From: Gammaproteobacteria bacterium
GTDB lineage: Bacteria > Pseudomonadota > Gammaproteobacteria > GCA-001735895
Assembly: GCA_015494335.1 (NCBI GenBank)
Contig: WGBK01000151.1
Location: forward strand, 1-6,694
Direction: 5' to 3'
Length of the DNA: 6,694 nucleotides
The first letter of the stretch is position 1. The number at the start of each line of letters is the position of its first letter. The notes beneath the pieces were generated by a model, which was given only the letters and a program-made list of their open reading frames with translations, was not told the DNA's origin and made no database searches. Shown here piece after piece: positions 1 through 6,693 of the stretch. Made by a program: the position numbers and the translations under genes.

Positions 1-1076
1 CCGAGGTCGCGAAACGGCGGCGCATCGGAAAAATTCATGCTCAGGAAACCGATCATCGTGGTCAGCGTGGTCAGGAACACCGGCTGCATGTTGACGCGCA
101 GGCTGTCGATCATCGCCTCGCGTCGACTCTCACCCTGGTTCATCGCCAGCAGGAAGTTCATCAGCACATGCACCGCATGCGCGATCGACATGGTGGGGAT
201 GATCATGATGGCCGAGAAGGACGGAGGCGTCAGGCGAATGCCCAGCCAGCCGGCCATGCCCATCGCGCCGATGATGGAAAACAGGATCACCCAGAAGGTC
301 GCGAAGGTGCCGGCGAAGCCGCGCACCCAGAAATAGAGGATCACCAGGAACACCAGGAACATCAGCGGCGTCAGGTGACTCATGTCGTACTGGCTGGCCT
401 CGGGAAAGGCCTGGTTCATGACGATGATGCCGGTCATGCGCAGCTCGATGTCGGGGAATTTCTCGCTGAACTGCCGCTTCAGGTCGCGCGCGAACTCGAC
501 CACCTTCGGGTTTTCCAGGATCGGGTTCTTGCCCGGCAGCTCGATCGTGACATTGACCCCGGTGACGCGGCCGTCGGGAGAAACCAGGCGGTTGACAAGG
601 AGGGGTTCGGACAGGGCAATGCGCCGCACCCGGTCGAGCCGCCGCGGAGTCAACTCCACATCGTCGGGCACCAGGTCTTCGACCACCAGGTCGTCTTCCT
701 CGGCGCGGGTATGCTGGAAATTGGTGATCGAGTCGACGCGAGAATTGTAGGGGATCTGCCAGGATTGTTCGGTCAGCCACTGAATGGCACGCAGGCTTTC
801 GGGGCTGAAGACATCGCCTTTCTTCGGTGTCAGCACGAACATCAGGTTGTCGTTCTTGGCATACAGGTCCTGCAGTTCCTCGAAGGCCTTGAGCTGCGGG
901 TTCTCCTTGCTGAAGAACACCCGGTAATCGTTGGTGAACTGCAGGTATTGCGCGCCGTAACCCATCACCCCCACCCACAGCAGAGTGAACAGGATCACCA
1001 GCCAGCGATGATCGAGCACGACCTCCGCGTAGCGCCGTATCCAGCGGTTTCCGTTTGCTTCCTTGTTGGTTTCCAT
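1..1076 (-). CDS. RND/MMPL-family transporter, N-terminal part (runs off left edge)
   Basis: This is an inner-membrane exporter of the RND superfamily (MMPL / COG1033 type); substrate unknown. The frame is open from the ATG at 1076-1074 to the window edge, giving 358 codons and no stop. Visible architecture: a short basic cytoplasmic N-terminus, TM1 around residues 24-44, a large periplasmic loop (about 45-233), then closely packed hydrophobic segments near 235-250, 255-278, 285-310 and 330-347. The stretch NMQPVFLTTLTTMIGFLSMN (329-348), followed by FSDAPPFRDLG, is characteristic of this family. Full members have about 750-1000 residues with a second, repeated half, so more than half is missing here because of the window boundary and not because of a mutation. 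It starts 19 bp after the TetR stop, with AGGAG at 1092-1088 as ribosome binding site (11-nt spacing). It is therefore probably co-transcribed with, and controlled by, that repressor. Family assignment is firm; whether it exports drugs, lipids or other hydrophobic compounds cannot be read from this half. Confidence 0.93.
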   Translation of the reverse strand, partial: METNKEANGNRWIRRYAEVVLDHRWLVILFTLLWVGVMGYGAQYLQFTNDYRVFFSKENPQLKAFEELQDLYAKNDNLMFVLTPKKGDVFSPESLRAIQWLTEQSWQIPYNSRVDSITNFQHTRAEEDDLVVEDLVPDDVELTPRRLDRVRRIALSEPLLVNRLVSPDGRVTGVNVTIELPGKNPILENPKVVEFARDLKRQFSEKFPDIELRMTGIIVMNQAFPEASQYDMSHLTPLMFLVFLVILYFWVRGFAGTFATFWVILFSIIGAMGMAGWLGIRLTPPSFSAIMIIPTMSIAHAVHVLMNFLLAMNQGESRREAMIDSLRVNMQPVFLTTLTTMIGFLSMNFSDAPPFRDL

Positions 1077-1087
1077 CGCTGCTGGTT

Positions 1088-1092
1088 CTCCT
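1088..1092 (-). promoter_or_regulatory. Shine-Dalgarno of the RND transporter gene
   Basis: AGGAG on the minus strand lies 11 nt upstream of the ATG at 1076, in the short gap after the TetR stop codon (1098-1096). It supports this ATG as the transporter start and independent translation initiation within the two-gene transcript. The spacing is slightly longer than optimal. Confidence 0.65.
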
Positions 1093-1095
1093 CGG

Positions 1096-1740
1096 TCAGG
1101 GTCGTTGAATCATTTTCAAATACTGGATCAATGCGTTGCCGCATTGCATCAGGCGTTGCAGGCTCTGGCTGATCTTGCCGGCCTGCAGGCAACCGTCCAG
1201 GGTCGCTACCACCATTGTCGAAAGCATTTCCGGATCTACCGCAGGATCCAGTTTCCCGGAGGTCTGCTGCCGCCGGAAGGCATCCTCCAGCGCCTGCCGC
1301 CAGCGCTCGTAGATGGCCATCAGGCGTTGACGAAAATCCTCGTCGAGGGAAGCCATCTCCTGGGACAGGGTGGACAGTGGACAACCGAGTTCGACATCAC
1401 AGAGGGTGAAGCTGCTGCCGGCTTCCTGGATGATACCGATCAGGGCTTCAACCGGATCCTCCGCATCCTCCAGCGGCTGGATGAAGCTCAGCTCAATATG
1501 ACGCGCCAGCACCTCGTCGATAACCGCCAGGCCGAGAGCGGTCTTGTTGGGAAAGTGATGGTAGAGCGCACCCTTGGTGACCCCGGTACGTTTGAGGATG
1601 CGACTCAGGCTGGCGGCCTGGAAGCCGTGCAGGTGAATCTCACGGTAGGCTGCATCAAGGATCTGCGCCCGGGCCGAACCGTCACTGACTGTCTCCAGGG
1701 ATTGCCACCAGTAGCATTCTTCGGGCTGTGCTTCGGTCAC
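1096..1740 (-). CDS. TetR/AcrR-family transcriptional repressor
   Basis: This is a 214-residue one-component regulator: a small ligand is expected to release it from DNA. The N-terminal DNA-binding domain spans about residues 24-72. The helix-turn-helix core is SLSRILKRTGVTKGALYHHF (44-63), followed by NKTALGLAVIDEVL, a textbook TetR signature. The C-terminal ligand/dimerisation domain contains GCPLSTLSQEMASLDEDFR (119-137), a motif common in one TetR subgroup. There are five cysteines (9, 113, 120, 184, 200); a thiol-sensing role is conceivable but unsupported. The start is GTG at 1740-1738: no ATG lies between the promoter and the HTH, and the next Met is residue 129. The ribosome binding site is weak (GAGA, 1750-1747, 6 nt upstream). 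The gene follows a strong promoter with a palindrome in its spacer and precedes the RND transporter by 19 bp, which points to autorepression and control of that transporter. The ligand is unknown. Confidence 0.95.
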   Translation of the reverse strand: MTEAQPEECYWWQSLETVSDGSARAQILDAAYREIHLHGFQAASLSRILKRTGVTKGALYHHFPNKTALGLAVIDEVLARHIELSFIQPLEDAEDPVEALIGIIQEAGSSFTLCDVELGCPLSTLSQEMASLDEDFRQRLMAIYERWRQALEDAFRRQQTSGKLDPAVDPEMLSTMVVATLDGCLQAGKISQSLQRLMQCGNALIQYLKMIQRP

Positions 1741-1770
1741 GCAGTTTCTCGGCAGGCTTGATGGCAGTCC

Positions 1771-1799
1771 GTTATAATACCTACCGGTCGGTATGTCAA
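1771..1799 (-). promoter_or_regulatory. Sigma-70 promoter of the tetR-RND operon
   Basis: Reading the minus strand, TTGACA (1799-1794) is a perfect -35 box. After exactly 17 bp comes TATAAC (1776-1771), a -10 box with one mismatch to TATAAT. Transcription would begin near 1764, giving a 5' leader of about 24 nt before the GTG at 1740. It lies in the 70-bp gap between the phosphatase gene and tetR. It is the best promoter in the window, and unrepressed expression should be strong, which fits the need for a repressor. Confidence 0.85.
1777..1794. promoter_or_regulatory. Palindromic operator, probably for the TetR repressor
   Basis: The plus strand reads ATACCTACCGGTCGGTAT. It is an 18-bp inverted repeat around ACCGGT in which 8 of 9 base pairs match; the only mismatch is 1782/1789. 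Length and symmetry suit a TetR dimer. It occupies the whole 17-bp spacer and touches the -35 box, so bound repressor would block RNA polymerase directly. That the adjacent TetR protein is the one binding here is inferred from position. Confidence 0.75.
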
Positions 1800-1810
1800 A
1801 CCCGACAACC

Positions 1811-2539
1811 TCAATCCGGCGATTGTTGCAGGAAAGCCTCCAGACTTTGATGTCTCCAACGGCTGACCAACCAGCCGATGAGCAGGATCAGCTGACCATC
1901 CCATAACATGGTAATCCAGGTATGGGAGAAGAAGTGATCGCCGATAAGCATCTTGTAACTGCCTATGATCCATCCGGTAGCCAGCCCAAGCCAGAGCATC
2001 CGTCGTTGCCAGACAGGGCTGCTGAAAAGAAACATCAGGGACATCAGTGCAAATCCGCCGCTGGCATGGCCGGCGGGATAGCATTTGGCTTTGAGGTGCG
2101 GTGCCTGACCGGTCAGGCGTTGCAGGATGGTCACATGCGGCATCTTGCCGCCATACATCTGCAACTGTTTCGGGCAAGGCATCTCCGTAGTGGCCTTGAG
2201 GGCACCGACCGTGATCGGACTCAGGGTCAGGGACAGGCAGACGACCAGCAGTCGCCAGCGCATTCCGCGCAGTCGCGATGCCCTCCGGAAGGACAATCCG
2301 AGGGCTATCCAGCAGCCGAGAACCAGCAGCACATAGATCAGTTTGACCCCGTCGTAAAACAGCCAGCGCAACAGGCGATCATTGCGATCCACAAGCCAGG
2401 CATGGCCTTGCGGTACATGAAACTGGGCCTGCAAGCCGGTATCCAGCGAGGACAGGGAGAAAAGAAGGATCGACAGGATCAGTGTCGTGAAGATCAGCAA
2501 TACACCGCGCAAGGGGTGTCGTATCAGGAACATCGGCAT
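1811..2539 (-). CDS. PAP2-family membrane phosphatase
   Basis: This is a 242-residue integral membrane protein of the PAP2 (type 2 phosphatidic acid phosphatase) superfamily, which removes phosphate from lipid phosphates such as phosphatidate, undecaprenyl-PP or lipid A. Hydrophobic helices lie near residues 11-32, 65-83, 96-114, 160-173, 181-196 and 213-227. Catalytic motif 1 is reduced to K115 followed by PCP (121-123) and YGG (129-131). Motif 2 is CYPAGHASGG (153-162), with the catalytic H158. Motif 3 is read as K196-x5-H202, with H202 the nucleophile candidate. K196 replaces the usual Arg, and position 206 is His where the general motif has Asp. The PCP/YGG and GHASGG features match a PAP2 subgroup often seen near outer-membrane or lipid A modification genes, but no such neighbour is present. 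The start ATG at 2539 lacks a Shine-Dalgarno, and a second in-frame ATG lies two codons later (2533). Exact substrate unknown. Confidence 0.92.
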   Translation of the reverse strand: MPMFLIRHPLRGVLLIFTTLILSILLFSLSSLDTGLQAQFHVPQGHAWLVDRNDRLLRWLFYDGVKLIYVLLVLGCWIALGLSFRRASRLRGMRWRLLVVCLSLTLSPITVGALKATTEMPCPKQLQMYGGKMPHVTILQRLTGQAPHLKAKCYPAGHASGGFALMSLMFLFSSPVWQRRMLWLGLATGWIIGSYKMLIGDHFFSHTWITMLWDGQLILLIGWLVSRWRHQSLEAFLQQSPD

Positions 2540-2546
2540 GGCCGGG

Positions 2547-2552
2547 ATTATA
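2547..2552 (-). promoter_or_regulatory. Candidate -10 box for the phosphatase gene
   Basis: A perfect TATAAT on the minus strand lies 7 nt before the ATG at 2539, which would place the transcription start at or next to the A of the start codon. No good -35 box sits at 16-18 bp; a TTGACA nearby (2568-2563) is only 10 bp away and cannot pair with it. The call rests on the -10 alone. Confidence 0.4.
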
Positions 2553-2607
2553 CCCGCATCTGTGTCAACGACATGTCATCGATCGGCAAAAACGGGAAAC
2601 CGGGCTT

Positions 2608-3630
2608 TCAGAAAAAGATGTCGTCCTCATCCGGTTCCGGTGTGGACCGTATCTCTATCTCTGGCTGCTTCATGTCCTCGAAGAAGGTGACCCGGTTGCG
2701 CCCGGAATCCTTGGAGTGATACAGGGCCTGATCGGCGAAATCCAGCAGCGAACTGGGCAGGTGATTGTTCTTCAGTTCCGCCACACCGATGCTGACCGTG
2801 ACCTGGCCCACCTGCGGGAATTCGTAGGTTTCCACGGCCCGGCGAAGGCGTTCCATCAGGGTCTCGGCCTCGTCGCGGGTGATATCGTGCAGGATCACCG
2901 CGAACTCCTCGCCGCCATAGCGGTAGATACGGTCGAAATCCCCCATCTGCTCACGCAGGATCGAGGAAAAGATGAGTATCACCTCGTCGCCGTAGAGATG
3001 GCCGAAGGTATCGTTGATGCGCTTGAAATGGTCGAGGTCCATCATCGCCAGGAAAAGCCGTTTCTGCTCCGGGCGCGGATCTGCCCTGCGCTCTTCGAAT
3101 TCGTTGATGCGCAACAGCGTCGCCGGCAGATCGATATCGAAAGCCCCGCGGTTGTACAGTCGGGTCAGGGGATCCTGGGTGTTCTCGATCACCAGGCCGA
3201 GGAAGTTGTCGTAGAGATCGAGCACGGAACTGATGATGCGCTCGGTGCGCTCGTCGACCCGCTCGTTGAACACCACGACAAACTCGTGGTGCCGGCTGCT
3301 GTTGGGCAACTGGAAAATGATGGACTGGTAGTTGTCGAGATCCTGCACCCATACCGGATTTCCGCCTTTCTGGCAGCGCTCGAACAACTCGGTACGCTCG
3401 AACAGTTCCGCCGGAAATTGCCGAGTGACCTTGTCCGGGGAAGGATTGGGAATGTGGTTGGTGACCTCGACAACCGGGCTTTCGCGCTCCCTTTCCATGC
3501 GGCAGAGCACCAGCCACGACGCCTCGGAAATCTCCAGCAGCGCCGACAGCAACTTGTTGCGGATTGCATCCTGGTCGCGCAGACGGGTCAGCTCGACCAG
3601 GGAGGTGATGATGCTCTGTTCCTTGACCAT
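2608..3630 (-). CDS. Diguanylate cyclase (GGDEF) with N-terminal sensor-like region
   Basis: This 340-residue, apparently cytoplasmic enzyme is predicted to make cyclic di-GMP from two GTP. Residues 1 to about 148 form an input region with no membrane helix; its size and pattern suggest a GAF-like fold, but I see no diagnostic motif. The GGDEF domain starts at DPLTRLYNRGAFD (153-165). It continues with the metal/GTP region MDLDHFKRINDTFGHLYGDE (197-216), the active site GGEEF (239-243), and VSIGVAELK (279-287), and ends with ADQALYHSKDSGRNRV (299-314). All catalytic positions look intact. The product-inhibition I-site (RxxD five residues before GGEEF) reads GDFD (230-233), with Arg replaced by Gly. 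The protein ends in an acidic tail, DEDDIFF. The ATG at 3630 has only a poor ribosome binding site. The gene is 106 bp downstream of rapA on the same strand; no convincing promoter was found in that gap, so read-through from rapA is possible. Confidence 0.96.
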   Translation of the reverse strand: MVKEQSIITSLVELTRLRDQDAIRNKLLSALLEISEASWLVLCRMERERESPVVEVTNHIPNPSPDKVTRQFPAELFERTELFERCQKGGNPVWVQDLDNYQSIIFQLPNSSRHHEFVVVFNERVDERTERIISSVLDLYDNFLGLVIENTQDPLTRLYNRGAFDIDLPATLLRINEFEERRADPRPEQKRLFLAMMDLDHFKRINDTFGHLYGDEVILIFSSILREQMGDFDRIYRYGGEEFAVILHDITRDEAETLMERLRRAVETYEFPQVGQVTVSIGVAELKNNHLPSSLLDFADQALYHSKDSGRNRVTFFEDMKQPEIEIRSTPEPDEDDIFF

Positions 3631-3650
3631 GTTCCGATCTTATGCCCATT

Positions 3651-3672
3651 CAGACCGGGCACAGACCCGGCG
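3651..3672. repeat. Short tandem near-repeat and GC hairpin between rapA and the cyclase gene
   Basis: Two adjacent 11-bp units, CAGACCGGGCA (3651-3661) and CAGACCCGGCG (3662-3672), differ at two positions. Across them, CCGGG (3655-3659) and CCCGG (3666-3670) can pair as a 5-bp stem with a 6-nt loop. No T-tract follows on the minus strand, so it does not look like an intrinsic terminator. It may be a weak transcript structure or coincidence. Confidence 0.3.
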
Positions 3673-3736
3673 ACAACATCAAATGTAGTCAAGGTTCCGC
3701 CAAATGCCAGCCAATACCCCAGGCTGAGTATCGTAC

Positions 3737-6655
3737 CTACAAGGCGACCATGACCCGCACCGCATCCAGTCGCAGGCTGGCCTCGCCGATGCGCTTCTCG
3801 ATGGCCTCCAGCAATTCCTCGAAGTGGCGGATCTCCTCCTCGCGCACATTCGGATTGACGGTGCGCAGGGCGAGCAATCGGTCGATTTCGCCCTGCAGCA
3901 GTTCGCGCGCCCGTTCGCGGGCCTCGTCGATGCGCGCGGGCATGCGCGTCCGGGCATGGGCCTCGGCCTGCCCGGCCAGTTGCTTGATCACCGGCACCCG
4001 TGACTGAATCACCTTGATCGCCGTATCCGTGTCCACCCGCTGCATGCCTCGGTGTACCGTATCCGGCGGCAGGGCCTGCTGGTGCTCCTGGCCACGCTCG
4101 TCCAGGGTCAGGCGAATCAGGTTGTCGGGCAGGAAACGCGCCGCCTGCAATCCCGGCTGGTCGGCGATCTCGATGCGGAAGAAACAGTCCAGCAGCAGCG
4201 AACCGGGTGGCGCGCCGCGGTATTTGATGGCAATCAACGAGGTATTGCCCAGTTCGCTGCTCAGCACCAGGTCCATCATCGTGCGCACGAAGGGGTGCTC
4301 CCAGGTGAGAAAACGCAGATCCTCGTTGGCCAGGGCGACCAGCCGGTCGTAGGTCACGGTCATGCCGTCCTCGGGCAGACCGGGCACCGGCATCGGCATG
4401 TTGTCGGTGGGCTTCAGCACCCAGCTGCCGGGGCCGCGGATGTCATAGGCGATGCCGTAGTAGTCGTAGAGCGACTCCATGTAGCGGGGCAGATCCAGCT
4501 GCAGGTACTGGGTTTCGGCACGCTCCTTCAAGGCCCGAGCACGCGTCGGCCGACAGGAATTGTATTCCAGCAGGCGGTCCCGGCCCTGCTGCAGCTGTTC
4601 GTTCAGCTCGCGATGCAGCTCGGCGCTGTGACGCAGGAAATCCTCGTGATCCCGTTCCGGATGGCGCAGGCAGTCGAGCAGCGGTTCCTGCAACTGGGCG
4701 AACACGCTGTGACCGGCCGGGCAGGTATGTTCGAAGGCATCGAGGGCCTCGTGCAGCCAGGTCATCATTACCTGCTGGGCGCTGCTGCTCATGCAGGGCA
4801 CGTGGATGCGTATGGTTTCGCTCTGACCGATACGGTCGAGGCGACCGATACGCTGCTCCAGCAGATCCGGGTTCCAGGGCAGATCGAACAGCACCAGCTG
4901 GTGGGCGAACTGGAAGTTTCGGCCCTCGCTGCCGATCTCGGAACAGATCAAGGCCTGCGCGCCCTGCTCGGGGTCGGCAAACCAGGCTGCGGCCCGGTCC
5001 CGCTCGACCAGGTTCAGACCCTCGTGGAAGGCGCTGACCGGAAGCCCGCTCTCGCGCCGGATCATCTCTGCCAGGTCCAGGGCGGTGTCGGCGCTGGAAC
5101 AGATCACCAGCACCTTCTCGTCGCGATGGGCGCGCAGGAAATCGAGCAACCAGGCGGCGCGGGGATCGATGCCGGTCCAGCGGTCACTGTCGCCGGTCAG
5201 CGCCTTGAGCACGATCTCCGGCGACAGCAGCCACTGCGGCTGCTGGTCGAACTCGTCCTGTTCATCGGCATCCTCGTCGGGCAGCAATTCGGCGTAAAGC
5301 TCCCGATAGATCTCGGGGAAAGGCAGCAGCACCGGGTGCAATTCGCGTTTGGGGAAGCCTTGTACCGCGTGGCGGGTGTTGCGGAACAGCACCCGCCCGA
5401 CGCCATGCCGGTCGAGCAGGTGATCGACCAGTTGCTCGCGCGCGGCCACGGCCGTCTCGGCATCCTCGTCGTCGATCTGCTCCAGCAGTTGCCGGTTGTC
5501 GCCTTCCTGTAGCGTGGCTTCGAGCAGCTGCAGCTGTTCGGCCTGCAGCGGCTGTTGCGACAGCAGGGCATCGACCAGATCGGCGTATTCGCGGTAGTGA
5601 GCCTCTTCCTCGATGAAGCGCGCCAGATCGCTGAAGCGATCCGGGTCGAGCAGGCGCAGGCGCGCGAAATGACTTTCCTTGCCCAGTTGCTCCGGCGTGG
5701 CCGTCAGCAGCAGCACCGAGGGGATACGCGAAGCCAGCTGCTCCACCATGATGTATTCGATGCTCGGCTGTGTTTCGTCCCACACCAGGTGATGCGCCTC
5801 GTCCACCACCAGCATGTCCCACTCCCCGTCGAGCAGCTGTTCGAAGCGCTGCGGTTGCTGGGCCAGGAATTCCAGGCTGCACAGCGCCAGCTGCTCGCTG
5901 TGGAAGGGGTTTTCCAGGCCGTCGGGGTCGTCGTGTTCCTCGTCGATGGCGGCGCAGCGCTTCTCGTCGAAGATGCTGAACATCAGGTTGAAGCGGCGCA
6001 TCATCTCCAGCAGCCACTGGTGCTGCAGGCTTTCCGGCACCAGGATCAGCACCCGGTGGGCGCGTTCGGTCAGCAGTTGCCGGTGCAGGATCAGGCCAGC
6101 CTCAATGGTCTTGCCGAGCCCGACCTCATCGGCCAGCAACACCCGCGGCGCATGACGGCTGGCGACCTCGTGGGCGATATAGAGCTGATGCTCGATCAGA
6201 CTGGTGCGACAGCCGGTCAGACCCTGCAGATCCGAGCTGCCGAGGATGCTGGCAATCTTTTGCGTGCGCGCGCGCAGCTCGAACCACTTGTTGAAATCCA
6301 CCTGGCCATTGAGCAGCCGCTGCAGCGGTTGATTGAGCTGCAGGAAATTGTTGATCTTGCCTTCGGGCAACCGCACCGCCTGGCCCTGGTCGTCCTCGCA
6401 CTGGTAGACCCGGAGTCCGTTCTGCTCCTCCACCGCAAGCACGCGCAGTTCGCGCCCGTCCTGGTCGGAGATGCGATCGCCCTCGGCAAAGGCCACCCGC
6501 GACAGGGGTGCGCTCTGCTTGGCGTAAACGCGAACCTCGCCGGTGGCCGGAAAGATGATGCTGACGGTACGATGCTCGACCTCGATCACCATGCCGATGC
6601 CAAGTTGCATTTCGCCGGCACTGACCCAGCGCTGACCGATCGTGAACTGCTGCAT
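3737..6655 (-). CDS. rapA: RNA polymerase-associated ATPase RapA (HepA)
   Basis: This Swi2/Snf2-type ATPase binds RNA polymerase and remobilises stalled or post-termination complexes, recycling the enzyme. At 972 residues it is essentially full length (the E. coli protein has 968). Domain order: N-terminal Tudor-like region (about 1-107), RecA-like lobe 1 (about 150-350), spacer with an acidic stretch (459-470), RecA-like lobe 2 (about 490-640), and a C-terminal RapA-specific part. Motifs: Walker A DEVGLGKT (176-183), DEAH (285-288), TAT (318-320), motif V SEIGSEGRNFQ (572-582), and motif VI QRIGRLDRIGQ (601-611). RapA-specific segments GRDRLLEYNS (691-700) and LTWEHPFVR (783-791) rule out a generic DEAD/SNF2 helicase. 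The ATG at 6655 is preceded by GGAG at 5-nt spacing. The next gene is a diguanylate cyclase, not rluA, which follows rapA in E. coli. No truncation or frameshift is seen. Confidence 0.98.
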   Translation of the reverse strand: MQQFTIGQRWVSAGEMQLGIGMVIEVEHRTVSIIFPATGEVRVYAKQSAPLSRVAFAEGDRISDQDGRELRVLAVEEQNGLRVYQCEDDQGQAVRLPEGKINNFLQLNQPLQRLLNGQVDFNKWFELRARTQKIASILGSSDLQGLTGCRTSLIEHQLYIAHEVASRHAPRVLLADEVGLGKTIEAGLILHRQLLTERAHRVLILVPESLQHQWLLEMMRRFNLMFSIFDEKRCAAIDEEHDDPDGLENPFHSEQLALCSLEFLAQQPQRFEQLLDGEWDMLVVDEAHHLVWDETQPSIEYIMVEQLASRIPSVLLLTATPEQLGKESHFARLRLLDPDRFSDLARFIEEEAHYREYADLVDALLSQQPLQAEQLQLLEATLQEGDNRQLLEQIDDEDAETAVAAREQLVDHLLDRHGVGRVLFRNTRHAVQGFPKRELHPVLLPFPEIYRELYAELLPDEDADEQDEFDQQPQWLLSPEIVLKALTGDSDRWTGIDPRAAWLLDFLRAHRDEKVLVICSSADTALDLAEMIRRESGLPVSAFHEGLNLVERDRAAAWFADPEQGAQALICSEIGSEGRNFQFAHQLVLFDLPWNPDLLEQRIGRLDRIGQSETIRIHVPCMSSSAQQVMMTWLHEALDAFEHTCPAGHSVFAQLQEPLLDCLRHPERDHEDFLRHSAELHRELNEQLQQGRDRLLEYNSCRPTRARALKERAETQYLQLDLPRYMESLYDYYGIAYDIRGPGSWVLKPTDNMPMPVPGLPEDGMTVTYDRLVALANEDLRFLTWEHPFVRTMMDLVLSSELGNTSLIAIKYRGAPPGSLLLDCFFRIEIADQPGLQAARFLPDNLIRLTLDERGQEHQQALPPDTVHRGMQRVDTDTAIKVIQSRVPVIKQLAGQAEAHARTRMPARIDEARERARELLQGEIDRLLALRTVNPNVREEEIRHFEELLEAIEKRIGEASLRLDAVRVMVAL

Positions 6656-6660
6656 TGGAA

Positions 6661-6664
6661 CTCC
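6661..6664 (-). promoter_or_regulatory. Shine-Dalgarno of rapA
   Basis: GGAG on the minus strand stands 5 nt before the ATG at 6655, close to ideal spacing, and supports that start. Confidence 0.65.
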
Positions 6665-6687
6665 GGCGGCTTGCGTAAAGGCGTCGA

Positions 6688-6693
6688 ATTATA
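6688..6693 (-). promoter_or_regulatory. Candidate -10 box of the rapA promoter
   Basis: A perfect TATAAT on the minus strand lies at the right edge of the window. The predicted transcription start is near 6681, about 26 nt before the rapA ATG, a plausible leader that includes the Shine-Dalgarno. The -35 region would lie outside the window, so it cannot be checked here. Confidence 0.5.

Noticed and set aside
130..978. 282-codon minus-strand frame overlapping the transporter
   Set aside because: Out of frame with the true transporter reading, which has correct membrane segments and family motifs; this frame gives a Pro/Arg/Gly-rich product.
168..1172. 334-codon open frame on the plus strand
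   Set aside because: Antisense to the RND transporter and the end of tetR; its His/Asp/Gln/Gly-rich translation is typical of a shadow frame.
1773..1778. TATAAT on the plus strand next to the operator
   Set aside because: It is the overlap of the minus-strand -10 with the palindrome edge; no -35 box at proper spacing and no plus-strand gene follows.
2563..2568. TTGACA on the minus strand upstream of the phosphatase gene, as -35 partner of the TATAAT
   Set aside because: The spacer is only 10 bp, too short for a sigma-70 promoter.
2588..2607. Intrinsic terminator after the cyclase gene (T5 tract on the minus strand)
   Set aside because: The GC stretch before the T-tract contains CGGG twice as a direct repeat, not an inverted repeat, so no stable stem forms.
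2716..3753. 345-codon open frame on the plus strand
   Set aside because: Antisense to the diguanylate cyclase, whose GGDEF domain is complete; no recognisable domain in the antisense translation.
4052..5512. Long open frame (486 codons) on the plus strand
   Set aside because: Lies wholly antisense to rapA, whose motifs are unmistakable. Long opposite-strand frames are expected in GC-rich coding DNA; the translation shows no domain.
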